DNA of 57,857 bases from Spirochaetaceae bacterium 4572_59 (GTDB lineage: Bacteria > Spirochaetota > Spirochaetia > DSM-2461): positions 1-57,857 of the forward strand of contig NBMC01000023.1 of NCBI GenBank assembly GCA_002084805.1, written 5' to 3'. The notes beneath the pieces were generated by a model. That model was given only the letters and a program-made list of their open reading frames with translations. It did no database searches and had not been told where the DNA came from. The position numbers and the translations under genes are program-made. Positions 34,565-44,219 of this stretch are shown here, piece by piece (the first letter of the stretch is position 1; every line of letters begins with the position of its first letter).

Positions 34565-35520
34565 TTCTGCTCCTCCCGCTTATACTCAAAGCTCACGGAA
34601 ATCTCTCTGGGGAAATATTTCAAAACGACTATACCCGGAGGAACATCCGCCCTGATAGGAAGGGTATAGCTTCCCGGGACGGTAATATTGGCACAGTCCA
34701 GAAAAAAATGAAAATCCCGGGGGCGGAGTTTTTCCAGCTGAAGCTGACTGCCCTGAACCGTCAGGGAGATCTCCGGAAGAGCCTCTGAAATGACAAGACC
34801 CGACGGGAGATCTACTGTTATAATGGTCTGCTCCGTCAGGGTCTGCACGATGATCGACTCATCTATAACCCCTCGTATCTCTACAATATCTCCCCCGGGG
34901 AAATAAATATTTTCACCTGACGGCACCAGCCGGGTTGAAAGGGAAAAATCATCATATCGGTTTGTCAGAACAACCTCTTCCGTACTAACTGTGTGAATCG
35001 AATCCATCTGACTCCTCGGTCCCTGAACCATAATGGTAGAAGGTGATATGAAGTACTGAACCAATTCATAACCGTTGGGAGGAAAACCAACAAAAACCGC
35101 TGTAATTTCCAGACTACGAATAATCTTCTCTTCCTGAAAAATAGTAATTTCTTCAGGCTCTACTCTGATCTCCAGTGTATCCTCGGAAACAGGAAACTGT
35201 TTATTGAAACGGATCTGAACAGGAGAGCGGTAGGATCCTTCTGCCGTGGATGTGCTGAAATCCGCAACGGCTCTGATATCATCATCCAGGATGGAAAAGA
35301 TCTGCTCATCCGAACCTCTCAGAGAAACGCGGATATTCTGAGGATAGTCTCCGGTTACCGCATAGTTATCATCCGTCAAAATTGTCAGGGGTACAGAGAT
35401 AACCCGTTCCTGCAGGGTGTTGATCTGATACATCAGGGCCAGCAGAATAGCCGCCAATATAGATATAATCTTGGCCATCCACTTATCAAAGAGGCTGTAG
35501 AAAAACTGATTTTTGTTCAT
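34561..35520 (-). CDS. cdaR: YbbR-domain protein, CdaA regulator (CdaR-like)
   Basis: After a short cytoplasmic start there is one membrane helix (WMAKIISILAAILLALMYQI, about 13-32), then several YbbR-type beta units outside, with sequences such as PQNIRVSLRGSDEQIFSIL, RSLEITAVFVGFPPNGYEL and PEISLTVQGSQLQLEKL. YbbR/CdaR proteins bind CdaA at the membrane and modulate c-di-AMP synthesis. The gene overlaps cdaA by four bases (ATGA), the usual arrangement. The symbol is assigned from position and domain. Confidence 0.88.
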   Translation of the reverse strand: MNKNQFFYSLFDKWMAKIISILAAILLALMYQINTLQERVISVPLTILTDDNYAVTGDYPQNIRVSLRGSDEQIFSILDDDIRAVADFSTSTAEGSYRSPVQIRFNKQFPVSEDTLEIRVEPEEITIFQEEKIIRSLEITAVFVGFPPNGYELVQYFISPSTIMVQGPRSQMDSIHTVSTEEVVLTNRYDDFSLSTRLVPSGENIYFPGGDIVEIRGVIDESIIVQTLTEQTIITVDLPSGLVISEALPEISLTVQGSQLQLEKLRPRDFHFFLDCANITVPGSYTLPIRADVPPGIVVLKYFPREISVSFEYKREEQN

Positions 35521-36314
35521 CCGAGACCTCCTGTATCGTCAAGAGAATCCTCTCTGAGATTCAGCAGCTGTCTGAGACGATAGCGAATCTCTTCAAGAGA
35601 AAGGCCGTAGAAGATATGGGAGTCATAGGCGAGAGAGAGAGCCCCTGTTTCTTCTGAAACAACAAGAACAAGTGCATCGGTTTCTTCCGCCAAACCGAGA
35701 GCAGCTCTGTGACGGGTTCCGAAACTCCGCCGGATATCAGGCTGTCGTGACAGGGGCAGGAAGCACCCTGCCGCAACGATCCGTCCGTTTTGAACCACAA
35801 GGGCTCCATCATGCAGGGGCGTATCATGCCCGAAAATAGTAATAATAAGACTGGAACTCATATCCGCATTCAGCTTGGTTCCCGTATCGATAATGTTTTT
35901 CAGACCTACATTCCGGGAAAACACGATCAGTGCTCCTCTTCTCTGTCCCGCAAGGATCTCCGCGGCACCTGTAATGGAGTCCATCTGCAGGGTTCTACTC
36001 CTGGACTGGATTTTAAACAGATCCCGCTGACCGATACGGGTAAAAATACTTCGCAGCTCCGGCTGAAAAATAATAGCCAGGCCTATAAAGATTCCGGGAG
36101 CCAGCATATTCAGGATCCAGAGCAGAGTTTCCAGCTTCAGGAGCCAGGCGGCAACATAGATTAAAGCCAGGAGAGACGCACCCTTTAAAAGCTGTATAGC
36201 CTGGGTCTCCTCCATTATACTGTAAGCTTTGTAGATCAGGAATGCCAAAAGGGCAATATCTACAAAAGGACGGATCAGTTCCTGCAGAACCCGGCTGTCC
36301 ATCAACCAATCCAT
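35517..36314 (-). CDS. cdaA: diadenylate cyclase CdaA
   Basis: CdaA makes c-di-AMP from two ATP. Three membrane segments lie in residues about 13-95 (IALLAFLIYKAYSIM, LLALIYVAAWLLKLE, LAPGIFIGLAIIFQPELR). The cytoplasmic DAC domain has both catalytic motifs: DGA in PLHDGALVVQNG (about 166-168) and RHR in FGTRHRAALGLAE (about 199-201). AAGGAG lies seven bases before the ATG. It overlaps the folP end by 13 bases and cdaR by four. In other bacteria glmM usually follows cdaR; here acpS does. Confidence 0.96.
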   Translation of the reverse strand: MDWLMDSRVLQELIRPFVDIALLAFLIYKAYSIMEETQAIQLLKGASLLALIYVAAWLLKLETLLWILNMLAPGIFIGLAIIFQPELRSIFTRIGQRDLFKIQSRSRTLQMDSITGAAEILAGQRRGALIVFSRNVGLKNIIDTGTKLNADMSSSLIITIFGHDTPLHDGALVVQNGRIVAAGCFLPLSRQPDIRRSFGTRHRAALGLAEETDALVLVVSEETGALSLAYDSHIFYGLSLEEIRYRLRQLLNLREDSLDDTGGLG

Positions 36315-37141
36315 TGAATCTCCTTCAAAACCCGGACCATCTGTACGGTTTCCTTTACATCATGCACCCTCAGAATACGGGCGCCTCTGGTGACACACCA
36401 GCCATTTGCTGCCAGAGATCCGATTAGGCGTTCCTCCGGCGGCGCATCATTCAGGATTTTCCCGATAAAAGATTTACGGGACAAACCTATAAGCACAGAA
36501 TGCCCGTCTACTGCAAAGGCATCGATATGTCTGATCAAAGCCAGATTATCCTCCTGCCTTTTACCGAATCCGATCCCCGGATCAAGGATTATCTTTGATG
36601 ATTCCACTCCGGCAGCTGCCGCTTTTTCCACTATATTCAGCAAAAAAAGCTTCACCTCTTCTACCACATTTTCATAACTTGGATTTTTCTGCATATTTTC
36701 AGGAGTTCCCAGCATATGCATGATAACCACAGGACAGCCCCGTTCAGCAGCAAGAGCAGTCATATCCGGATCGTCCCGCAGAGCTGAAATATCATTGATG
36801 ATATCCGCACCGGCATCCAGGGCCGCTTCTGCGACCCTGCGCTTACGGGTATCGATAGAAATCTGAATACCCTTTGAAGAGGGAAGAGCCCGTATGGCTT
36901 TGATAACAGGAATCGTCCTTTCAAGCTCTTCTTCCAACGAAATATAGGAAGATCCCGGACGAGTGGATTCTCCACCGATATCGAGCATTTCAGCACCGTC
37001 AGTAATCATCCTGGCTGCAGTTTCCGTCGCTGCAGCCGGGACTTCTTTCCGGCTGCCTGAGAAAAACGAATCGGGAGTGCAATTTATAATCCCCATTACG
37101 AGAGGACTGTCTTTCTTTAGTTCATTCATGATCAGTTTCAA
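36302..37141 (-). CDS. folP: dihydropteroate synthase
   Basis: FolP joins p-aminobenzoate to dihydropterin pyrophosphate in folate synthesis. Motifs: VMGIINCTPDSFFSG (about 15-29), MLDIGGESTRPGSSYI (about 54-69), ISIDTRK, IINDISALRDD, VVIMHMLGTPENM, ILDPGIGFGKR and LIGLSRKSFIG. Length 279 is normal. The start at 37141 is TTG with a GAGGGAT site 11 bases upstream; an ATG four codons later is an alternative without a ribosome site. It follows the OmpA-like gene after 60 bases and overlaps cdaA downstream. Folate made here also feeds the formyl donor used by Fmt. Confidence 0.95.
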   Translation of the reverse strand: MKLIMNELKKDSPLVMGIINCTPDSFFSGSRKEVPAAATETAARMITDGAEMLDIGGESTRPGSSYISLEEELERTIPVIKAIRALPSSKGIQISIDTRKRRVAEAALDAGADIINDISALRDDPDMTALAAERGCPVVIMHMLGTPENMQKNPSYENVVEEVKLFLLNIVEKAAAAGVESSKIILDPGIGFGKRQEDNLALIRHIDAFAVDGHSVLIGLSRKSFIGKILNDAPPEERLIGSLAANGWCVTRGARILRVHDVKETVQMVRVLKEIQWIG

Positions 37142-37201
37142 GGATACACTATCCCTCTGTTTTTTAAAAGCGAAAGGAAAAATCCTATTACACAGGAATA
37201 A

Positions 37202-38467
37202 TCAATCTTCCAGAATCAGAATTTCCACCCTGCGGTTCTTTTTCCGTCCCTCGTCTGTATTGTTATCACCCAGCGGCTCCAATCCACCCACTCCGGAATA
37301 GAGGAAACGATCCGCATCGATCCCCCGAGAGGAAAGTTCGTCCACAATGGTTTTGGCCCGCAACTGGGAGAGATCAATCTGAGAAGCCATGGTTCCCACA
37401 TCGGCGGTATGCCCCTTTACCAGAAATGTTCTGTCGGTAACTGACTTTAATATATCCGCAAGAGTATCCAGCAAAGGAACGTCCCAGGAAAGCAGGACTG
37501 CCTGATCAGGCTTAAAATGAAGGTTATTAAGATTCAGAGCCAGTCCCTCCTCTTTCTCCACCAGGCTAATCTGTTCCTTCAGGTCCTCTCCTCTCTCTTC
37601 GTAGGTTTTCTTCAGAGATTCAGAAAGGCTTTCCTCAACTTTTCTGGTAAGACCCTTCCTATCAAGAAGCTCTATCCCCTTATAAAAGGTTAAAAGAAAT
37701 CCTTTCTCCCGCAAAGAAGAACCATCCGTGTAAAGGTACTCCTCCTCCATAATATCCTTCATTAGAAGGAATTCCCGGGTTTCCTGATCTATCAGTAGAG
37801 CAAGCACATGCTTACCCGTCAGATTTTTAAGAAAAGAGTCGGCCTCGCGGGATCTACCCTGCCGGTAACGGGCCGCATACTGTGCCTCTATCACGTAGAC
37901 GGGACGACCTTCCCAGACATCACTGCCTTTAAACGTGTACTCACAGTAGAGAGGCAGTACAGCCTTGTTATTCCCATCGGGAGAGCTGACAATCATCTCC
38001 AGACCGGCCTCCCATTTATCCCCGGGAAAAACAGCTTCTTCCGGAAAGGAAGGAAAACTTCTCAAACGTGGCCAGTCCGTTCCGGACACAAGCATAAAAC
38101 CTCTATCACTGCTGGTAAAGGAGGTATCATTCTGATTTCTCAGAGCCGCAGCAACTTTAAAACCGTCTTTTGCGGTCTCTTCCAGTTCGTAAACACGGCC
38201 GCTGATCCTGTACAGGCCGTCTCCGGAATCTTGTGACTCATAGATTCCACGATTTTCCCTGTAAACATGACCGCTATAGCGCCCATTTTTATACTGACTG
38301 AGATTAAATTTCTCTATAACGCGGTATTTTGCACCCGGTTCAAAGGAAAAGTGGACCCCATCCCCTTCCTGAGCCTGCATTGAGAAGAACAGCTGTAGGA
38401 GAATCAGAAAGAAAAAAAACCTAGTTTTCTTTCTTTTCAAGAGTCGCGGTTTTGATAAATCTGGCAC
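37202..38467 (-). CDS. OmpA-family outer-membrane-associated protein
   Basis: A signal peptide (KRKKTRFFFFLILLQLFFSM, then QAQEG) directs export. Residues about 30-300 are beta-rich and unrecognised. The last 110 residues are an OmpA C-terminal domain that binds peptidoglycan: NNLHFKPDQAVLL, LVKGHTADVGTM, DLSQLRAKTIVDELSSRGID and KKNRRVEILILE. The start is uncertain: GTG at 38467 has AAAGGA eight bases upstream, GTG at 38497 is possible, and TTG at 38437 would give a shorter signal peptide. In every case the beginning lies inside the end of parC (overlap 47 bases for the chosen start). Confidence 0.87.
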   Translation of the reverse strand: MPDLSKPRLLKRKKTRFFFFLILLQLFFSMQAQEGDGVHFSFEPGAKYRVIEKFNLSQYKNGRYSGHVYRENRGIYESQDSGDGLYRISGRVYELEETAKDGFKVAAALRNQNDTSFTSSDRGFMLVSGTDWPRLRSFPSFPEEAVFPGDKWEAGLEMIVSSPDGNNKAVLPLYCEYTFKGSDVWEGRPVYVIEAQYAARYRQGRSREADSFLKNLTGKHVLALLIDQETREFLLMKDIMEEEYLYTDGSSLREKGFLLTFYKGIELLDRKGLTRKVEESLSESLKKTYEERGEDLKEQISLVEKEEGLALNLNNLHFKPDQAVLLSWDVPLLDTLADILKSVTDRTFLVKGHTADVGTMASQIDLSQLRAKTIVDELSSRGIDADRFLYSGVGGLEPLGDNNTDEGRKKNRRVEILILED

Positions 38468-40355
38468 TTGTAAATTCCTTTGGTTTAATCCTGACACCCT
38501 GAGCTTTTACTCCTTTTACAAGGTAATCGTCCACAGGGAAGGTATCGCTACCTGTTCTGATCAGTGTTTTCTGCTTGAAATCCACCACAACGGAAACATC
38601 GGTTTTTATGGTAAATCGTACAAACTGACCATTTTCTGGAATCAGTTCATAAACTTTATTCAAAATAAACTGAGTAATTTTACAGCGTTTTATATAGGGA
38701 TATCCGTTCTCCCTGTTCCGAAAGATAATGGAAAAAACTGTGTTTTCAAGGGTTTCCTTATCTGTAAGGCCACAGTAAAGCATTCCTTTTCCAATAAAGA
38801 ACTTATCGGGAACATCCATAATCTGATAACTACAGTCTTTCCTGACAACCATGATTCTGTCATAGACAGAGGCGTCACACATAACAGTACCTGTGGCTAC
38901 ATCAGAACCAAGATAACCGCTATCTTTGTTATAACGAATTTTAAGGTTTTTCTGTGCGGCATCACGAATATCCACTCTTTCAATGGACATAAGCTCGGTC
39001 CGTCTTTTATGGGTTTTCCCCATTTTGGCAATAAAACCATCCAGATTGGATATGGCATATTCCTTAATATTTTTCAGATGTTTCCGGATTTCACGAATAC
39101 GAGCCTTAATCTCTTCCACCTCTTTCTTCATCTTCTCAATATCATAAACCGAGATACGGCGGATAGGAATCTTCAGCAAGCGTTCTATATCATCGCCCGT
39201 AATATCCCTTGTAATCTCATTCATAAAGGGGATAAAACCATTCCGGATAGCCAAAACGATAGACTGGGGAGTCTTCATCTGTTCAATTCCTTTGTAGACT
39301 CTCTCTTCAATGAAGATTCTTTCCAGGGTCCGGGCATGGAGCTTCTCAAGGAGCTGTCCTTCTTCCAGTTTCAGTTCCTTTTTCAGGACAACTTGCAGCT
39401 GCTGTGCATGATGACGGATAACTTCGGGAACAGTCATTTGAACAGGATTATGATCTTTAATCAGAAGCAGGTTGACTGAGATAGAAACTTCACAGTCTGT
39501 AAACGCATAAAGGCCCTCCAGTACATCCTTGGTATGGACACCTCTGGAGAGTTTGATTTCTATCTCCACCTTATCGGTGGTAAAGTCATTGATCCCGCCT
39601 ATCTTAATTTTATTTTTCCGGGCAGCATTTTCTATAGAGGCTATCAGAGTTTCCGTTGTTGTTCCAAAGGGAAGCTCCTCTACCACAATCTTTTTTGGAT
39701 CCGAAATATTAAGACGGGCCCTGGAGAGGACTTTTCCATTTCCCTCCCGGTAGTCAGAAACATCCACCAGACCGGCCGTGGGAAAATCAGGAAGGACTTC
39801 GAACTCTTCACCCTTCAAAAAGGACTTTTCTGCTTCCAAGACCTCAATAAGGTTGTGAGGAAGAATTTTTGTAGACATACCAACGGCAATTCCCTCGGCT
39901 CCCAGAATAATAGGAAGAGGGATCTTACAAGGTAAAGTAACAGGTTCCTTACGGCGGCCGTCATAAGAGTCCTCAAAATCGGTAATTTCCGGATTATAGA
40001 GGACCTCCTTGGCAAAGGGCAGCAGACGGCACTCAATATACCTGCCTGCAGAAGCAGGGTCCCCCGTGAAAATATTACCGAAGTTTCCCTGCTTGTCGAT
40101 AAATAAATCCTTATTAGCCAGATTGACAAGGGCACCATAGATAGATGAGTCGCCGTGGGGATGGTACTGCATACAGTGACCAACCACATTGGCAACCTTA
40201 TTAAATTTACCATCATCCACATCAAAGAGAGATTGGATTATACGTCGCTGAACCGGTTTGAGACCATCATCCAGATGGGGGATAGCCCTGTCTTTGATAA
40301 CATAAGAGGCGTATTCAATGAAGTTTGTATCAAAAATTTTACTTATATATGCCAT
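38421..40355 (-). CDS. parC: DNA topoisomerase IV subunit A (compact ParC type)
   Basis: The breakage-reunion domain is clear: SYVIKDRAIPHLDDGLKPVQ (about 17-36), QYHPHGDSSIYGAL, and catalytic Tyr in DPASAGRYIECRL (about residue 106), then LGAEGIAVGMST. A long coiled coil lies around 395-445. The C-terminal part (about 460-640) is shorter than the beta-pinwheel of GyrA and lacks a GyrA-box, so decatenation rather than supercoiling is expected. Length 644 fits the compact ParC of spirochaetes and Bacteroidetes. The ATG overlaps the parE stop by one base (TGATG). Confidence 0.92.
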   Translation of the reverse strand: MAYISKIFDTNFIEYASYVIKDRAIPHLDDGLKPVQRRIIQSLFDVDDGKFNKVANVVGHCMQYHPHGDSSIYGALVNLANKDLFIDKQGNFGNIFTGDPASAGRYIECRLLPFAKEVLYNPEITDFEDSYDGRRKEPVTLPCKIPLPIILGAEGIAVGMSTKILPHNLIEVLEAEKSFLKGEEFEVLPDFPTAGLVDVSDYREGNGKVLSRARLNISDPKKIVVEELPFGTTTETLIASIENAARKNKIKIGGINDFTTDKVEIEIKLSRGVHTKDVLEGLYAFTDCEVSISVNLLLIKDHNPVQMTVPEVIRHHAQQLQVVLKKELKLEEGQLLEKLHARTLERIFIEERVYKGIEQMKTPQSIVLAIRNGFIPFMNEITRDITGDDIERLLKIPIRRISVYDIEKMKKEVEEIKARIREIRKHLKNIKEYAISNLDGFIAKMGKTHKRRTELMSIERVDIRDAAQKNLKIRYNKDSGYLGSDVATGTVMCDASVYDRIMVVRKDCSYQIMDVPDKFFIGKGMLYCGLTDKETLENTVFSIIFRNRENGYPYIKRCKITQFILNKVYELIPENGQFVRFTIKTDVSVVVDFKQKTLIRTGSDTFPVDDYLVKGVKAQGVRIKPKEFTSARFIKTATLEKKEN

Positions 40356-42151
40356 CAGACAAGGTTCTCCATAATGTATTTTCTACGATCGGGGGTATTT
40401 TTCCCCATATAGAATTCCAAGAGCTTACTGGTATCTTTCATAGACTTGATCGTAACCGGAACAATCCGCATATCGTCCCCTATAAACTGACCGAACTCTT
40501 TGGGAGAAATTTCACCCAGTCCCTTAAACCTGGTGACTTCCGGCCCGCGGATCGACTTCATGGCCTCATCCCTCTCTTTTTCGCTGTAACAGTAGAGGGT
40601 CTTCTTTTTATTCCTTACCCTGAAGAGAGGAGTTTCCAGAATATACACATGTTCTCCCAGAACGATATCTTCAAAGTAGTTCAGAAAAAAGGTGAGGAGA
40701 AGGTTTCGAATATGAAAACCGTCTGTATCCGCATCGGTGGCAATAATAATATTCTCATATCGCAGATCATCCATGGAGTTTTCGATCCCCAAAGCCATCA
40801 TAAGATTGTAGAGTTCCTCATTCCGGTAAATTTCAGTCTGCTTCTTTCCATAGGTATTCCAGGGTTTACCCCGGAGTGAGTAGATAGCCTGCAGGTAGAC
40901 ATCACGGCAGGAAACCATGGATCCCGTTGCTGACTGACCCTCTGTAATAAAAATGGTGGACCCCTCACCTTTCGGACCATCGGCCCTATGGTTTTTACAA
41001 TCCTTCAGTTTGGGAATATTCAAAGATATTTTTTTAGCAGCGGCCTTGGCTTCTTTTTTTACCGAGTTCAACTCCTTCCGGAGCTTCTCATTGGTAATAA
41101 TTTTATTTTCCATGATCTTGGCTGCTTCCTGATTTTTATGCAGAAAGTCTACAACACCGGCTTTCGTCTCATTAACAATCCATCCGCGGATGTCGGAGTT
41201 ACCAAGCTTGTTTTTAGTCTGACTCTCAAAAACGGGATCTTTGATTTTAACAGCGATTGCCCCCGTCATCCCCTCACGGACATCCTGTCCGGAGTAGTTC
41301 TTTTTGAAAAAGTCATTGACTCCTTTAAGCAGTCCTTCTCTGAAGGCACTGAGATGGGTCCCCCCATCGGAGGTAAACTGTCCGTTAACAAAGGAGAAGT
41401 AACACTCTCCATAGTTGTTTGTATGGGTAAAGGCGAACTCTATCTTGTCGGTTTGTTGATATCCAATATCATAAAAACTGGTATCACCTATTTCAGCGTT
41501 CAGGAGATCCCACAAACCTCTCTTAGATTCAAATTTCTGTTTATTGAAGTAGAGACGCAGGCCTTTATTCAGGCAGGCATAATTCCAGCAGCGCCGTTCC
41601 ATAAACTCATGAGTATAGGAGTACTCTCCGAAGATCTCGTCATCCGGAATAAACTCAACAAAGGTACCATCAGAAATATCCGGAGCACTGCCTTTTTTTT
41701 CTTTGATGAGTTTTCCTCTTTGAAAATAGGCTTCTGCATATTTTCCATCCCGATACGCCCGTACCAGAAAATGGGAAGACAAAGCATTAACGGCTTTGGT
41801 ACCGACACCATTCAAACCAACACTGAACTGGAAAACATCATCATTATACTTGGCACCCGTATTGATTATTGAAACACATTCTACAATTTTCCCTAGAGGA
41901 ATACCGCGTCCGAAGTCACGGACCTGTACTTTATTTTCATTGAGACTTATATCAACACGGTTTCCATACCCCATGATAAACTCATCAATCGCGTTATCAA
42001 TAACTTCCTTGATTAGTATATATATACCATCATCCTGATTACTTCCATTCCCCAGGCGCCCGATATACATACCGGACCGGAGACGGATATGCTCCAATGA
42101 ACTGAGGGTTTTTATTTTACTTTCATCATATACAGTATTATCAGCACTCAT
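40355..42151 (-). CDS. parE: DNA topoisomerase IV subunit B (ParE type)
   Basis: The GHKL ATPase domain shows KEVIDNAIDEFIMGYGN (about 48-64), VRDFGRGIPLGKI and VGLNGVGTKAVNALS. The transducer region includes YFSFVNGQFTSDGGTH. The TOPRIM part has IFITEGQSATGSMVSCRD, IATDADTDGFHIRNLLLTFF and FKGLGEISPKEFGQF. EGQSA replaces the more usual EGDSA, but the metal-binding Glu and the DAD acidic pair are present. With 598 residues it pairs with the compact parC downstream. It heads the long minus-strand run. Its promoter lies directly against the start codon with no ribosome-binding site. Confidence 0.93.
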   Translation of the reverse strand: MSADNTVYDESKIKTLSSLEHIRLRSGMYIGRLGNGSNQDDGIYILIKEVIDNAIDEFIMGYGNRVDISLNENKVQVRDFGRGIPLGKIVECVSIINTGAKYNDDVFQFSVGLNGVGTKAVNALSSHFLVRAYRDGKYAEAYFQRGKLIKEKKGSAPDISDGTFVEFIPDDEIFGEYSYTHEFMERRCWNYACLNKGLRLYFNKQKFESKRGLWDLLNAEIGDTSFYDIGYQQTDKIEFAFTHTNNYGECYFSFVNGQFTSDGGTHLSAFREGLLKGVNDFFKKNYSGQDVREGMTGAIAVKIKDPVFESQTKNKLGNSDIRGWIVNETKAGVVDFLHKNQEAAKIMENKIITNEKLRKELNSVKKEAKAAAKKISLNIPKLKDCKNHRADGPKGEGSTIFITEGQSATGSMVSCRDVYLQAIYSLRGKPWNTYGKKQTEIYRNEELYNLMMALGIENSMDDLRYENIIIATDADTDGFHIRNLLLTFFLNYFEDIVLGEHVYILETPLFRVRNKKKTLYCYSEKERDEAMKSIRGPEVTRFKGLGEISPKEFGQFIGDDMRIVPVTIKSMKDTSKLLEFYMGKNTPDRRKYIMENLV

Positions 42152-42159
42152 AGTGGGAA

Positions 42160-42188
42160 ATGATAAAAGCTGTCTTCATTTTTGTAAA
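42160..42188 (-). promoter_or_regulatory. promoter of parE, likely leaderless
   Basis: TTTACA (42183-42188), exactly 17 nt, TATCAT (42160-42165) on the minus strand. The ATG at 42151 is eight bases downstream of the -10 box. No Shine-Dalgarno lies between. Confidence 0.6.
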
Positions 42189-42229
42189 GGTATAGAGTGT
42201 AATAGAAATCCCATAAAACAAAGTATTAA

Positions 42230-42751
42230 TCAGGAAGCGATCAATCCTTTCAGCTGTTCGGCAATAGGCTGGTAATAATGGCTGACCATATCCTCTTCAC
42301 AGGGAAAGGGAAAATTGCAACCTTCTTCTACAAAATTCCGGCAACAGGAGAGCAGTTCTTCCTGATAGAGTTTCAGAACTTCACCGAGCATAAAAAGAAT
42401 TAGCTGATCCATACCTTTATTCCCGTTCATAAATCCATCTCTGCGAGCCTGATCTTTAAGCAGGTCCTTTGCCTGAGAGACAAGTTCATGAAATTCAAAT
42501 TGAACCCTATCCTCTTCTTCAGAATTATCATGAATAGATAACTCCTGATAGCGCACAATCAATTCAGAATTGCAGCAGTTAGAACGATAAAGGATACGTA
42601 AAATCTTTTCAAATTTTCTAAGAAAAGACCCTTCTTCTTCACTCAAGTGCCGTATGTCCTCCCTGGTTTTCCTGATGAGGGAGATAACAAGGTCCTGGGG
42701 CGATCTTTCCGGATCAGAATTGGCAAAGAGATTTATTATATTACTTTGCAT
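42230..42751 (-). CDS. hypothetical helical protein, 173 residues
   Basis: No family recognised. The product is soluble, acidic and almost wholly helical (DPERSPQDLVISLIRKTRED, EEEGSFLRKFEKILRILYRS), with several Cys (SNCCNSE near 58, LLSCCRNFVEEGCNF near 134-143, PCEED) that may bind metal. AAGGAAA precedes the ATG. It stands alone between the parE promoter and an AT-rich gap of about 175 bases (42752-42926) in which I see no gene. Confidence 0.7.
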   Translation of the reverse strand: MQSNIINLFANSDPERSPQDLVISLIRKTREDIRHLSEEEGSFLRKFEKILRILYRSNCCNSELIVRYQELSIHDNSEEEDRVQFEFHELVSQAKDLLKDQARRDGFMNGNKGMDQLILFMLGEVLKLYQEELLSCCRNFVEEGCNFPFPCEEDMVSHYYQPIAEQLKGLIAS

Positions 42752-42926
42752 TAAATGTTTCCTTGAAAATGATATATTTATAACATGATGCTTACTTCAT
42801 ACAATTTCCATACAAAACACAAGTAATCTTTTAATTCTATATAAACACATATACTGCATAAAATAAAAATGATAGATTCTATTGTATAAATTAATTTTAC
42901 CCCTATACGTATTGGTGAGATTATTA

Positions 42927-44156
42927 TTAATAGCTTTTTCCGGCGAATTCCTTCACTATACGGGCCAATTCCTGTCCCCGTTCAAAGGCTTTTTTCTTCT
43001 CTTTCTCTCCGGGAGCACCCTGCCATTCAACTGATTCAAGGAATTCCCATTTCAGTTTTTCCGTAGAAGTTTCCAGCTCTTTCTCTGCTCCGCCGGACCA
43101 ACCGAATGAACCGAAACGGAAGACCTTCTTATTCTGAACCTTCTTCCGCTTGAAATCATCTATCACATGAGCCATGGGTGGAAACATCTGGTACTCGTAG
43201 GTAGGCATCCCCAGTACAATACCGGCAGATTTCCAGGCATCTGCCAGGATAAAACCGATATCATCTTCAGGAACTCGGTACTGATGTACGGGAATCTTCT
43301 CACTGCGGATCCCCTTGATCACTTCTGTGACTAGCTGCTGTGTATTGCCATACATACTCCCCCAGATCACCGTAATTTCCGGACAGGCGGGCCCTTTCAG
43401 ATACGAGGCATAACGGGAGTAACGTTCAACTATGACTGAAGGATTTTCCCGCCAGATGATACCGTGGGAAGGAGCAATCATACGAATATCCAGTCCTTCC
43501 AGTTTTTTCAGTCCCCGTTCTACAAAAACAGAAAAAGAAGCCACAATATTGGCATAGTAACGGAGGGCTTCTTTCTCGAAGAAATCATGTTCATCATCTG
43601 ACAGCTGATCATCAAAAACAGCATCCTCAACCTTACCATAGGAACCAAAGGCATCACAGGCAAAAAGAATCTTCTCACTCTGTTCATAGGTCATCATTGT
43701 TTCAGGCCAGTGAATATTGGGTGTTTCAAAGAACTGCAGGACCTTTCCCTGTCCCAGATCAAGAGTCTCACCATTTTCGATGGGGTGAACCTTATCTGTG
43801 ATTCCGCAGAAATGCTCTACCAGAGCTACGGCTTTTTTCGTACAGAAGATTTCCATAGAAGGATTTTTTTTTCTGAACTCACGTAGCCATCCCGAGTGAT
43901 CCGGTTCCATATGATTTACTATGATATAATCTATATTTTCAGGGGAGACCTTAAGATCATCCATCTGAGCAGTCATACTACCTATAAAGTCCTCCTGATC
44001 CTGTGTCAGATCGAGGACAGCGGTTTTGTCACCCCGGACAATATAGGAATTGATGGAAGTACCATCTGGAATGGACCAGATTCCCTCGAAAAGATTCCCT
44101 GGCTCAATATTGATACCCAGTCTAAAAATTCCATCTGCTATTTTAACAGTTTTCAC
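42927..44156 (-). CDS. flavodiiron protein (FprA/A-type flavoprotein)
   Basis: An N-terminal metallo-beta-lactamase-like domain carries the di-iron ligands: HMEPDH (about 83-88), His in ETPNIHWPETMM, Asp in LFACDAFGSYG and His in IAPSHGIIWR. A C-terminal flavodoxin domain begins near residue 262 (VIWGSMYGNTQQLVTEV, then GMPTYEYQMFPPMA). These enzymes reduce O2 to water or NO to N2O, protecting anaerobes. There is no fused rubredoxin, so electrons must come from a separate carrier. Start is GTG with AAGGGAG upstream. It appears to be a single-gene unit. Confidence 0.95.
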   Translation of the reverse strand: MKTVKIADGIFRLGINIEPGNLFEGIWSIPDGTSINSYIVRGDKTAVLDLTQDQEDFIGSMTAQMDDLKVSPENIDYIIVNHMEPDHSGWLREFRKKNPSMEIFCTKKAVALVEHFCGITDKVHPIENGETLDLGQGKVLQFFETPNIHWPETMMTYEQSEKILFACDAFGSYGKVEDAVFDDQLSDDEHDFFEKEALRYYANIVASFSVFVERGLKKLEGLDIRMIAPSHGIIWRENPSVIVERYSRYASYLKGPACPEITVIWGSMYGNTQQLVTEVIKGIRSEKIPVHQYRVPEDDIGFILADAWKSAGIVLGMPTYEYQMFPPMAHVIDDFKRKKVQNKKVFRFGSFGWSGGAEKELETSTEKLKWEFLESVEWQGAPGEKEKKKAFERGQELARIVKEFAGKSY

Positions 44157-44219
44157 AACAAGACTCCCTTAAAATGAGTTTTATTTAATAATCATCACAT
44201 AGCTTTTTTTCACACAGAC

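Noticed and set aside
40900-40960. EGQSA in place of EGDSA in the ParE TOPRIM motif
   Set aside because: The catalytic Glu and the DAD acidic pair are retained; the changed position is not a metal ligand.
40988-41872. 294-codon plus-strand ORF opposite parE
   Set aside because: Shadow of the conserved parE frame without its own signals.
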